From NCBI GenBank assembly GCA_031549865.1, contig JAVBPE010000002.1:353325-417324 (forward strand): DNA of 64,000 bases, read 5' to 3'. Made by a program: the position numbers and the translations under genes. Numbering within the stretch: the first letter of the stretch is position 1; the number at the start of each line of letters is the position of its first letter. Source of the stretch: JAVBPE01 sp031549865 (GTDB taxonomy: Bacteria; Bacillota_I; Bacilli_A; Acholeplasmatales; Anaeroplasmataceae). Below, in pieces: positions 45,146 through 54,112 of this stretch. The notes under the pieces are model-generated. The model worked only from the letters and a program-made list of their open reading frames with translations, was not told where the DNA came from and made no database searches.

Positions 45146-46165
45146 ATGGCAAGAATATTTTATCAAAAAGATTGTGATTTAAATGTATTAAAAGGAAAAA
45201 CAGTAGCAATTATCGGTTACGGTTCTCAAGGACATGCTCATGCATTAAACTTAAAAGAATCAGGTGTAGACGTAATTGTTGGTTTATATAAAGGTTCAAA
45301 ATCATGGGCTAAAGCTGAAGCGCAAGGAATGAAAGTATTTACTGCAGCTGAAGCAGCTAAAAAAGCTGATATTATCATGATTTTAATTAATGATGAAAAA
45401 CAAGCTCAAATGTATAAGAATGACATTGAACCAAACTTAGAAGAAGGAAACATGTTAATGTTTGCTCACGGCTTTGCTATCCATTTTGGTCAAATCGTTG
45501 CACCTAAAGGTGTAGACGTAACTATGATCGCTCCTAAAGGACCTGGCCATACAGTAAGAAGTGAATACCAAGCTGGTAAAGGTGTTCCTTGTTTAGTAGC
45601 TGTTGAACAAGATGCAACTGGAAAAGCATTAGAAAAAGCATTGGCTTATGCTGCAGGTATTGGTGGAGCAAGAGCTGGTGTTCTTGAAACTACATTTAGA
45701 ACAGAAACAGAAACTGACTTATTCGGTGAACAAGCAGTTTTATGTGGTGGAGTTTGTGCATTAATGCAAGCTGGTTATGAAACTTTAGTTGAAGCTGGTT
45801 ATGATGAAAGAAATGCATATTTTGAATGTATCCATGAAATGAAATTAATCGTAGATTTAATTTACCAATCAGGATTTGCTGGAATGCGTTATTCAATTTC
45901 TAACACTGCTGAATATGGTGATTATATTACTGGTCCAAAAATCATCACTGATGAAACTAAAAAGACTATGAAGAAAATCTTAAAAGATATTCAAGATGGT
46001 ACTTTTGCTAAAGATTTCTTATTAGATATGTCAGAAGCTGGTGGTCAAGCACACTTTAGAGCAATGCGTAAATTAGGTGCTGAACATTCTTCTGAAAAAG
46101 TTGGAGAAGAAATCCGTAAATTATATAGCTGGAATAACGAAGCTGATAAATTTATCAACAACTAA
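45146..46165 (+). CDS. ilvC: Ketol-acid reductoisomerase
   Basis: 339 residues, class I. Rossmann motif GYGSQGHAHALNLKESG; KARI-domain residues in TFRTETETDLFGEQAVLCGG and HEMKLIVDLIYQSGF, with the Mg-binding Asp and Glu present. Converts acetolactate or acetohydroxybutyrate to the dihydroxy acids of Val/Leu and Ile synthesis. Codon use is strongly biased, suggesting high expression. RBS AAGGAG. A perfect 30-bp palindrome follows. Confidence 0.98.
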   Translation: MARIFYQKDCDLNVLKGKTVAIIGYGSQGHAHALNLKESGVDVIVGLYKGSKSWAKAEAQGMKVFTAAEAAKKADIIMILINDEKQAQMYKNDIEPNLEEGNMLMFAHGFAIHFGQIVAPKGVDVTMIAPKGPGHTVRSEYQAGKGVPCLVAVEQDATGKALEKALAYAAGIGGARAGVLETTFRTETETDLFGEQAVLCGGVCALMQAGYETLVEAGYDERNAYFECIHEMKLIVDLIYQSGFAGMRYSISNTAEYGDYITGPKIITDETKKTMKKILKDIQDGTFAKDFLLDMSEAGGQAHFRAMRKLGAEHSSEKVGEEIRKLYSWNNEADKFINN

Positions 46166-46173
46166 GAATAATT

Positions 46174-46203
46174 TATTAAAGCGAGTTTAAACTCGCTTTA
46201 ATA
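46174..46203. other. Perfect 30-bp palindrome in the ilvC-cimA gap
   Basis: The halves 46174-46188 and 46189-46203 are exact reverse complements (AAAGCGAG/CTCGCTTT core). There is no proper T-run after it, so it is a weak terminator at best. It could stabilise the ilvC mRNA or reduce read-through. Confidence 0.8.
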
Positions 46204-46224
46204 CCATATGAAGGGAGTGTTTCT

Positions 46225-47808
46225 ATGAAAAAAATCCGAATATTTGACTCAACATTAAGAGACGGTGCGCAAGCTGAAGGAATATCATTTAGTGTAAATG
46301 ATAAGATTAAAATTGTAGAAGCACTTGATGAATTAGGCATCGATTTTATTGAAGCAGGAAATCCGAGTTCAAATCCAAAGGACTTAGAATTTTTTGAGGC
46401 AGTAAAAAAAATCAAACTTAAGAAATCTATTTTAGTTGCTTTTGGAGCAACAAGAAGAATAGGCATTAATGTAATAGACGATCAAAATGTTAAATCACTT
46501 TTAAAGGCAGAAACACAAGCAGTTGCTATATTTGGTAAGTCATGGGATTTTCACGTAACAGATATTATAAAGACAACTTTAGAAGAAAATTTAGCAATGA
46601 TTTATGATACAGTAAGCTATTTAAAAGAAAATAATAAATATGTTATATATGATGCTGAACATTTCTTTGATGGTTATAAACATAATAAAGAATATGCAAT
46701 TAAAACTATTTTAAAAGCACAGGAAGCGAAAGCGGATGTTATTGCATTATGTGATACTAATGGTGGAACTTTTCCTGATGAAGTTTATGAAATAGTTTGT
46801 GAAGTAAAAAAATATATTAATGTTGAAATATCAATTCATACGCATAATGATACTGGAATGGCCGTTGCCAATAGTATTATGGCTGTAAAAGCAGGCGCAA
46901 CTCAAGTCCAAGGTACTATTTTAGGCTATGGTGAAAGATGTGGAAATGCTAATTTATCAACTATTATCCCTAATTTAATGTTAAAAAAAGGGTATGATTG
47001 TATTGATAAAACTAAATTAGAAGAATTCACAGCATATATGCGTTATATTGCAGAAATTTCTAATATTAATTTGTTAGACCAATTACCATATGTTGGTTCA
47101 TCAGCATTTGCCCATAAAGCTGGAATGCATATTGATGGAGTTACAAAATCAAGTAATTCATTTGAACATGTAAGCCCATCTAGTGTTGGTAATTCACGTC
47201 GCTTTTTACTATCAGAAGTTGCAGGTCGTTCGTCGATAATTGGTAAAATTCAAAAAATTGATCCAAGTATAAATAAAGATGATGAAGTTACAAAGAAAAT
47301 AATTGATAGAATAAAAGAATTGGAATATTTAGGCTATCAACTTGAAGGTGCTGATGCAACTTTTAAAATAATGGTTTTAAAAGTTTTAGGCAAATATAAA
47401 CCTTTCTTCAATTTAGAACGTTTTAGAATTATTGGGGATGATCCACTTGGAAAACAACAAGTTTTAAGTGCATCTGCAATAGTTAAAATCGAGGTTGGAG
47501 GAAAATCCGAACTTAAGGTTGCTGAAGGTAGAGGACCGATAAATGCGCTTGATAAAGCATTGCGTGAATCTTTAGAAGTGTTTTACCCAAGCATCAAAAA
47601 TGTTCATTTAACAGATTATAAAGTAAGAGTAATAGATACAGCTGAGGCATCTGCTGCCAAAGTTAGAGTTTTAATTGAATCAAGTGATGGTCTAAATTCA
47701 TGGACTACTGTTGGTGTTTCAAATGATATTGTTGAAGCATCATGGATCGCACTTGTTGATTCACTTGAATATAAATTAATTAATGACTTAGAGAAAACAG
47801 GAGAATAA
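46225..47808 (+). CDS. cimA: (R)-citramalate synthase
   Basis: 527 residues, the length of CimA rather than LeuA. HMGL-like TIM barrel: FDSTLRDGAQAEGISFS at the N-terminus, metal ligands in HTHNDTGMAVANS, and GTILGYGERCGNANL. The C-terminal regulatory LeuA_dimer domain includes DPLGKQQVLSASAIVKIEVGG-like sequence. It condenses pyruvate with acetyl-CoA, bypassing threonine deaminase for isoleucine. RBS AAGGGAG. The adjacent leuCDB genes supply the following steps. Confidence 0.93.
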   Translation: MKKIRIFDSTLRDGAQAEGISFSVNDKIKIVEALDELGIDFIEAGNPSSNPKDLEFFEAVKKIKLKKSILVAFGATRRIGINVIDDQNVKSLLKAETQAVAIFGKSWDFHVTDIIKTTLEENLAMIYDTVSYLKENNKYVIYDAEHFFDGYKHNKEYAIKTILKAQEAKADVIALCDTNGGTFPDEVYEIVCEVKKYINVEISIHTHNDTGMAVANSIMAVKAGATQVQGTILGYGERCGNANLSTIIPNLMLKKGYDCIDKTKLEEFTAYMRYIAEISNINLLDQLPYVGSSAFAHKAGMHIDGVTKSSNSFEHVSPSSVGNSRRFLLSEVAGRSSIIGKIQKIDPSINKDDEVTKKIIDRIKELEYLGYQLEGADATFKIMVLKVLGKYKPFFNLERFRIIGDDPLGKQQVLSASAIVKIEVGGKSELKVAEGRGPINALDKALRESLEVFYPSIKNVHLTDYKVRVIDTAEASAAKVRVLIESSDGLNSWTTVGVSNDIVEASWIALVDSLEYKLINDLEKTGE

Positions 47809-47813
47809 AAAAC

Positions 47814-49085
47814 ATGGGAATGACTATGACACAAAAAATATTAGCTGCTCATGCTTCACTTGATAGAGTTGAAGCTGGTCAGTTAATTCAAGCTAAATTA
47901 GATTTAGTTTTAGGTAATGATATTACATCACCAGTTGCAATTAAAGAATTTCGAAATATTGGTTACGATCAAGTATTTGACAAAGATAAAGTAGCAATCG
48001 TACCTGACCACTTTACACCAAATAAAGATATTAAAGCTGCAGAACAATGCAAATTCATTCGTGAATTCGCACTTGAAAAAGAAATTACTAACTATTTTGA
48101 AGTAGGACAAATGGGTATTGAACATGCCCTAATCCCTGAAAAAGGATTAGTAGTAAGTGGAGACGTTGTAATTGGTGCAGACTCTCATACTTGTACATAT
48201 GGAGCACTTGGAGCATTTTCTACTGGTGTTGGTTCTACAGATATGGCTTGTGGTATGGCTACAGGTAAAGCTTGGTTTAAAGTACCATCAGCTATTAAAT
48301 TTGAATTAATAGGAAAACCTACTAAATATGTTACTGGTAAAGATGTTATCCTACACATCATTGGGATGATTGGTGTAGATGGAGCATTATATAAATCTAT
48401 GGAGTTTGTTGGTGAAGGTTTAGCTAATTTAAGCATGGATTCACGTCTTTCTATGGCAAATATGGCTATTGAAGCTGGTGCTAAAAATGGTATTTTTGCG
48501 GTAGATGAAAAAACTTTAGAATTCTGTAAAAAACATTCATTGAAAACTCCTGTTATTTATGAAGCAGATAGTGACGCTAAATATGATGAAACTTACGTAA
48601 TTGATTTAAGTAAAGTTCGTCCAACTGTTGCATTCCCTCACTTACCTGAAAATACAAAAACAGTAGACGATGAAGGCGTAACAAGTATCAAAATTGATCA
48701 AGTTGTTATTGGATCTTGTACAAATGGACGTATGGAAGATTTAAGAATGGCTCGTGATATCTTAAAAGGAAAACAAGTTAAAAAGGGAGTTAGAGTTATA
48801 ATTTTCCCTGGAACTCAAAAAATATATTTACAAGCTTTAGTTGAAGGAATTATCGAAGATTTAGTAACTGCTGGTTGCGTATTCTCTACTCCTACATGTG
48901 GACCATGTTTAGGTGGACATATGGGAATATTAGCTGAAGGTGAAAGATGTGTATCAACTACTAACCGTAACTTCGTAGGACGTATGGGACATGTTAGAAG
49001 TGAAGTATATTTAGCATCTCCTGCTGTAGCTGCTGCATCAGCACTAACAGGATATATTACAAATCCAGAAAGTTTAGAGGAATAA
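47814..49085 (+). CDS. leuC: 3-isopropylmalate / citramalate dehydratase large subunit
   Basis: 423 residues, the shorter aconitase-family form found in archaea and many anaerobes. 4Fe-4S ligands are visible in GSCTNGRMEDLR and TCGPCLGGHMG; substrate loop GADSHTCTYGALGAFSTGVGSTD. Acts with LeuD. In this operon the likely substrate is citramalate, converted to methylmalate. RBS AGGAG. leuD begins 3 bases after its stop. Confidence 0.95.
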   Translation: MGMTMTQKILAAHASLDRVEAGQLIQAKLDLVLGNDITSPVAIKEFRNIGYDQVFDKDKVAIVPDHFTPNKDIKAAEQCKFIREFALEKEITNYFEVGQMGIEHALIPEKGLVVSGDVVIGADSHTCTYGALGAFSTGVGSTDMACGMATGKAWFKVPSAIKFELIGKPTKYVTGKDVILHIIGMIGVDGALYKSMEFVGEGLANLSMDSRLSMANMAIEAGAKNGIFAVDEKTLEFCKKHSLKTPVIYEADSDAKYDETYVIDLSKVRPTVAFPHLPENTKTVDDEGVTSIKIDQVVIGSCTNGRMEDLRMARDILKGKQVKKGVRVIIFPGTQKIYLQALVEGIIEDLVTAGCVFSTPTCGPCLGGHMGILAEGERCVSTTNRNFVGRMGHVRSEVYLASPAVAAASALTGYITNPESLEE

Positions 49086-49088
49086 AAC

Positions 49089-49601
49089 ATGAACGCAAAA
49101 GGTTTAGTATTTCGTTATGGAGATGACATCGATACAGACGTTATCATCCCTGCTCGTTTTTTAAATACATCAGATCCAAAAGAACTTGCAACTCACTGTA
49201 TGGAAGATTCTATGCAAGATATAAATGCTGGATTAACACCATTTTTCCAAAGAGTATCTAAAGGTGATATAATTGTTGCTGATAAAAACTTTGGATGTGG
49301 CTCAAGTCGTGAACATGCACCAATAGCTATTAAAGAAGCAGGTGTTTCATGTGTTATCGCTAAAACATTCGCTCGTATTTTTTACCGTAATGCTATAAAT
49401 ATTGGACTTCCTATTATTGAATGTCCAGAAGCATGTGAAGAGACAAAAGCTGGCGATACTTTAGAAGTGAATTTCGATAGTGGTGTTATTAAAAATTTAA
49501 CAACTAATAAGAGTTATCAAGGACAACCATTCCCTGAATTTATGCAAAAGTTAATTCAAGAAGGTGGACTTGTAAAAACTATTAAAGGAGGAAAATTCTA
49601 A
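49089..49601 (+). CDS. leuD: 3-isopropylmalate / citramalate dehydratase small subunit
   Basis: 170 residues, swivel domain of the dehydratase: GDDIDTDVIIPARFL and FGCGSSREHAPIAIKEAGVSCVIAKTFARIFYRNAINIGLP. The stop overlaps the leuB start by one base (TAATG). Confidence 0.96.
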   Translation: MNAKGLVFRYGDDIDTDVIIPARFLNTSDPKELATHCMEDSMQDINAGLTPFFQRVSKGDIIVADKNFGCGSSREHAPIAIKEAGVSCVIAKTFARIFYRNAINIGLPIIECPEACEETKAGDTLEVNFDSGVIKNLTTNKSYQGQPFPEFMQKLIQEGGLVKTIKGGKF

Positions 49602-50683
49602 TGGATTTTAAAATTGTAACATTACCTGGTGATGGAATCGGTCCAGACATCGTTTCTGAAGCTGTAAAAGTTTTAAATAAAATTGGTGATATATACGGTC
49701 ATACTTTTAATATAACAGAAAAAAGAATGGGCGGTATCGCTATTGATATGGATGGTATTAGTTTACCTCAAGATACTATAGATGCTTGTCTTTCTTCAGA
49801 CGCTGTATTACTTGGAGCTGTAGGTGGTCCTAAATGGGATAATCTTCCAAATGGAGATCGTCCTGAAAAAGGCTTACTTGGAATTAGAGGAGCATTAAAA
49901 TTATTTGCTAATCTACGTCCAGCTGTATTATATCCACAATTAAAGTTTGCGTCTCCTTTAAAGGAAAGCGTAATTGGTGATTCATTAGATATTTTAATTG
50001 TTCGTGAATTAACTGGTGGTATGTATTTTGGTGAAAAGAAGAAAGTTGTTAATAATGAAGATTATTCCCTAACTTATGCTTCAGATACTGAAAAGTATAG
50101 TGTATTTGAAATTGAAAGAATCTTACGTGTTGGATTTGATGCTGCAATGATTCGTGGTAAAAAAGTATGTATCGTTGATAAAGCAAATGTACTAGAATCT
50201 TCAAGGTTATGGAGAGAAGTAGCTGCTAAAGTTATTAAAGAATATCCTGAACTTGAAGTAAGCTATCAATATGTTGATAATGCGGCAATGCAATTAATTG
50301 GCAATCCACGTCAATTTGATGTTATAATTACATCAAATATCTTTGGTGATATTTTATCAGATGAAGCATCTCGTGTAACAGGTTCAATTGGTATGCTTGC
50401 ATCTGCATCTTTAGGAAGTGGAAAACTTGGGTTATATGAACCAATCCACGGATCTGCTCCAGATATAGCTGGTAAGAATTTAGCTAATCCAATTGCAACA
50501 ATTCTATCATTATCTATGATGTTTAGATATTCTCTAAACTTACATAAAGAAGCAGAAGCTATTGATAATGCAGTAATGGCAGTACTTGATCAAAATTATC
50601 GTACTGGTGATATTATGAGTGCTGGTATGGTGCAAGTTGGTACTAAAGAAATGGGCGAATTGATCGTTAACGCCTTAAAATAA
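49601..50683 (+). CDS. leuB: 3-isopropylmalate / 3-methylmalate dehydrogenase
   Basis: 360 residues. Decarboxylating dehydrogenase fold: LPGDGIGPDIVSEAV, LLGAVGGPKWDNLP, the substrate loop VRELTGGMYFGE, metal-binding Asp in SNIFGDILSDEAS, and YEPIHGSAPDIAGKNLANP. Next to cimA it would form 2-oxobutyrate from methylmalate; it may also work in leucine synthesis. RBS AAAGGAGG inside leuD. Confidence 0.97.
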   Translation: MDFKIVTLPGDGIGPDIVSEAVKVLNKIGDIYGHTFNITEKRMGGIAIDMDGISLPQDTIDACLSSDAVLLGAVGGPKWDNLPNGDRPEKGLLGIRGALKLFANLRPAVLYPQLKFASPLKESVIGDSLDILIVRELTGGMYFGEKKKVVNNEDYSLTYASDTEKYSVFEIERILRVGFDAAMIRGKKVCIVDKANVLESSRLWREVAAKVIKEYPELEVSYQYVDNAAMQLIGNPRQFDVIITSNIFGDILSDEASRVTGSIGMLASASLGSGKLGLYEPIHGSAPDIAGKNLANPIATILSLSMMFRYSLNLHKEAEAIDNAVMAVLDQNYRTGDIMSAGMVQVGTKEMGELIVNALK

Positions 50684-50700
50684 TATAGGAGGACTACTTT

Positions 50701-52359
50701 ATGATAAGCGATAGAATGAAAAAAGGCATCGAAAGAACACCTCATAGAGCTTTATTTAAAGCTATGGGTTACACTGATGAAGAAATTGAAAGACCATTAA
50801 TTGGCGTTGTTTCAGCAAAAAGTGAAATTGTTCCAGGACATGCTGATTTAGATAAAATAGCACAAGCAGTAAAAGCTGGTATTAGAATGGCTGGAGGAAC
50901 TCCTATTGAAATCCCTGCGATTGGTGTCTGTGATGGTATCGCAATGGGTCATAAAGGTATGAGATACTCACTAGCTACAAGAGAACTTATTGCTGATTCA
51001 ATTGAATGTATGACAACAGCTCATGCCCTTGACGGATTAGTATTAGTTCCTAATTGTGATAAAATTGTCCCAGGAATGATTATGGGTGCATGCAGAATGA
51101 ATCTACCTACTATTTTAGTAAGTGGCGGACCAATGCTTGCTGGTAACGTAAATGGACGTAAAACTAACTACTCTGTAATGTTTGAAGCTGTAGGATCTTA
51201 TTTAAATGGTAAAATAACAGAAGAAGAATTAAAAGAATACGAAAATAATGCTTGTCCTGGTTGTGGATCTTGCTCAGGTATGTATACAGCTAATTCAATG
51301 AACTGCATGGCAGAAGTTTTAGGTATTGCCTTACCTGGTAATGGAACAATTCCTGCCGTGTTTGGTGAACGTGTTCGTTTAGCTAAACAAGCTGGTATGA
51401 GAATTATGGACTTATTTAATAAAGATATTAAAATCAATGATTTATTATCATTTGAATCTTTTGAAAATGCTTTAGCTGCTGATATGGCACTTGGCTGTTC
51501 AACTAATACAATGCTTCACTTACCAGCTATTGCGCATGAAGCTGGAGTAAAAATTGATTTAGATATGGCAAATGCTATATCTGATAAAACTCCAAATCTA
51601 TGTCACTTAGCTCCTGCAGGACCTACACACATGGAAGATTTATATTTTGCAGGTGGAGTTCAAGCTGTATTAAAAGAATTAGAAAAGAAAAATTTATTTA
51701 ATACTAGTCTTATGACAGTTAGTGGAAAAACAGTAAAAGAAAACTTAGCAAATGTTGTTAATAAGAATAATGAAGTAATAAGAGATATTAATAATCCATA
51801 TTCACAAACTGGTGGAATTGCCGTACTTAAGGGAAATTTAGCTCTTAATGGATGTGTTGTTAAGCGTAGTGCTGTAGCTCCTGAGATGCTTTGTCATAAA
51901 GGACCTGCAAAAGTTTATAACTCAGAACTTGAAGCAATAGCAGCTATTGATGGTGGTAAAATTGTTAAAGGTGATGTTGTAGTAATTCGCTATGAAGGTC
52001 CACAAGGTGGTCCTGGTATGCCTGAAATGCTTGAACCGACATCACGTATTGCTGGTATGGGATTAGATAAAGATGTTGCCTTAATTACTGATGGAAGATT
52101 TAGTGGTGCAACACGCGGAGCATCTATAGGGCATATATCTCCTGAGGCTGCTCAAGGTGGATTAATTGCTTTAGTAGAGGATGGCGACATCATTTCTATC
52201 GATATAAATAACTGTAAAATTGAATTATTAGTAGATGAAAAAACAATTGCCTCTCGTAAGGCAAAATGGGTAAAACCTGCACCTAAAATTACTAAAGGCT
52301 ATTTAGCTCGTTATGCTAAGTTAGTTTCTTCAAGTGATGAAGGCGCAATACTTAAATAA
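50701..52359 (+). CDS. ilvD: Dihydroxy-acid dehydratase
   Basis: 552 residues, full length. Fe-S cluster Cys residues lie in PNCDKIVPGM, ACPGCGSCSGMYTANSMNC; catalytic region TDGRFSGATRGASIGHISPEAA. Forms 2-keto acids of Val and Ile synthesis; oxygen-sensitive in the 4Fe-4S form, in keeping with an anaerobe. RBS AGGAGG. Confidence 0.98.
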   Translation: MISDRMKKGIERTPHRALFKAMGYTDEEIERPLIGVVSAKSEIVPGHADLDKIAQAVKAGIRMAGGTPIEIPAIGVCDGIAMGHKGMRYSLATRELIADSIECMTTAHALDGLVLVPNCDKIVPGMIMGACRMNLPTILVSGGPMLAGNVNGRKTNYSVMFEAVGSYLNGKITEEELKEYENNACPGCGSCSGMYTANSMNCMAEVLGIALPGNGTIPAVFGERVRLAKQAGMRIMDLFNKDIKINDLLSFESFENALAADMALGCSTNTMLHLPAIAHEAGVKIDLDMANAISDKTPNLCHLAPAGPTHMEDLYFAGGVQAVLKELEKKNLFNTSLMTVSGKTVKENLANVVNKNNEVIRDINNPYSQTGGIAVLKGNLALNGCVVKRSAVAPEMLCHKGPAKVYNSELEAIAAIDGGKIVKGDVVVIRYEGPQGGPGMPEMLEPTSRIAGMGLDKDVALITDGRFSGATRGASIGHISPEAAQGGLIALVEDGDIISIDINNCKIELLVDEKTIASRKAKWVKPAPKITKGYLARYAKLVSSSDEGAILK

Positions 52360-52379
52360 TAAGACAAGAGGTGAATTTT

Positions 52380-54041
52380 ATGAAACTTAATGGTTCCCAA
52401 ATTTTAATTGAATGTTTAGTGGCTCACAATGTTGATACGATTTTTGGATATCCAGGTGGCGCAGTATTAAATATTTATGATGAATTATATAAGAATCAAG
52501 ATCGTATTAGACATATTTTAACAAGCCATGAACAAGGTGCATCACACGCTGCAGACGGATATTCACGTGCTACAGGTAAAGTTGGAGTCGTCCTTGCTAC
52601 ATCAGGGCCTGGGGCTACTAATCTAGTCACAGGGATCGCAACGGCTTATATGGATAGTATTCCTATGATCGTGCTTACAGGAAATGTAACAACAGGACTA
52701 TTAGGTAAAGATTCATTCCAAGAAATCGATATAACTGGTATAACTATGCCTATAACTAAGCATAATTATATTGTTAAAAATATAAATGATTTACCATTTG
52801 TAATAAATGAAGCATTCTATATTGCTCAATCAGGTAGACCTGGACCAGTGCTTATTGATATTGCTAAAGATGTTACTGCAACAACAATTGAATATAAACC
52901 ATTAACTGTACGTAGTGTTGAAAGAAAACAATCTAGAATTAAAGATGAAGATGTAAAAGCAGTTTTAGATATTCTTGCAAATGCCGAAAAGCCATTTATT
53001 TACGCTGGCGGAGGAATAATATTGTCTGATGCAAGCGAAGAATTAATGGAATTTGCGACTTTATTAGATTCTCCAACATCTACATCAATGATGGGACTTG
53101 GTGCTTTCCCACAAACACATAGATTATCTACAGGTTTAATTGGGATGCATGGAACAATCACTTCAAATAAGTGTTTACTTAATGCCGATGTTATAATTGT
53201 ACTTGGGGCAAGATTCTCAGACCGCGTTACTGCTAAAACAGATGAATTTGGTAGACAAGCAAAAATTATTCATATCGACGTTGATAAAGCTGAAATTGAT
53301 AAAAACGTTAAAACTGATGCTCATATAGTTGGTGATTTAAAAGTTGTACTTGAAATGTTAAATAAGAATATTACGAAAGTTTCTCATCAAGAATGGAATG
53401 ATACTGTAGATTCATGGAAAGAATTATTTGCATCTAAGCATTTTATAAATAAAGACTTAAATCCTAAAACAGTAATGGAAGCTCTTCAAAATGTCAAGGA
53501 AGATAAGATTATTACAACTGAAGTAGGACAAAACCAATTATGGGCATGTCAATACTACAAGTATGATAAACCACGTCAATTATTGACTAGTGGTGGACTT
53601 GGAACGATGGGTTATGGATTAGGCGCTGCAATGGGTGCTGTTGTTGGATGTCCTGATAAAGTGGTATTCCATGTTGCAGGTGATGGTTCATTTAGAATGA
53701 ATTGTAATGAACTTTCAACAGTTGAATATTATAATATGCCTATCATTACTGTATTACTAAACAATCAAGCATTAGGTAATGTAAGACAATGGCAAACTTC
53801 ATTTTATGGTGCTCGTTATTCACAAACTACATTAGATCGTGGACCTGATTTTAAGAAACTTGCAGAAGCATATTTTATAGAATATTTTAAATGCGATACA
53901 TATAAGGAACTTGAAGATGCCTTAGCTAAAGCAGTAGTTTCAAAAAAACCAACAATTATTGATTGTACAATTCATATTGATGAAAGAGTACTTCCAATGG
54001 TTGCGCCTGGTCAACCTTTAGAAAATGTTATAATGGATTAA
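52380..54041 (+). CDS. ilvB: Acetolactate synthase large subunit
   Basis: 553 residues. ThDP enzyme: catalytic Glu in TSHEQGASHAADGYSRATG, FAD/central domain, ThDP motif GDGSFRMNCNELSTVEYYNMPIITVLLNNQALGNVRQWQ. Start ATG 52380 after AGAGGTG; an in-frame GTG at 52371 is part of the RBS. Last gene of the operon; pairs with ilvN at the head. Confidence 0.97.
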   Translation: MKLNGSQILIECLVAHNVDTIFGYPGGAVLNIYDELYKNQDRIRHILTSHEQGASHAADGYSRATGKVGVVLATSGPGATNLVTGIATAYMDSIPMIVLTGNVTTGLLGKDSFQEIDITGITMPITKHNYIVKNINDLPFVINEAFYIAQSGRPGPVLIDIAKDVTATTIEYKPLTVRSVERKQSRIKDEDVKAVLDILANAEKPFIYAGGGIILSDASEELMEFATLLDSPTSTSMMGLGAFPQTHRLSTGLIGMHGTITSNKCLLNADVIIVLGARFSDRVTAKTDEFGRQAKIIHIDVDKAEIDKNVKTDAHIVGDLKVVLEMLNKNITKVSHQEWNDTVDSWKELFASKHFINKDLNPKTVMEALQNVKEDKIITTEVGQNQLWACQYYKYDKPRQLLTSGGLGTMGYGLGAAMGAVVGCPDKVVFHVAGDGSFRMNCNELSTVEYYNMPIITVLLNNQALGNVRQWQTSFYGARYSQTTLDRGPDFKKLAEAYFIEYFKCDTYKELEDALAKAVVSKKPTIIDCTIHIDERVLPMVAPGQPLENVIMD

Positions 54042-54048
54042 ATATATT

Positions 54049-54084
54049 AATTGGTAAGTTTAATGCTTACCAATTATTTTTTTA
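54049..54084 (+). terminator. Terminator of the ilv-leu operon
   Basis: Stem AATTGGTAAG/CTTACCAATT, then TATTTTTTT. Confidence 0.92.
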
Positions 54085-54112
54085 TGTTATAATTATTTAT
54101 GAGGTGATACAT

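Noticed and set aside
45696..49090. Minus-strand frames opposite ilvC, cimA and leuC
   Set aside because: Shadows of strongly conserved plus-strand enzymes, without RBS or promoters.
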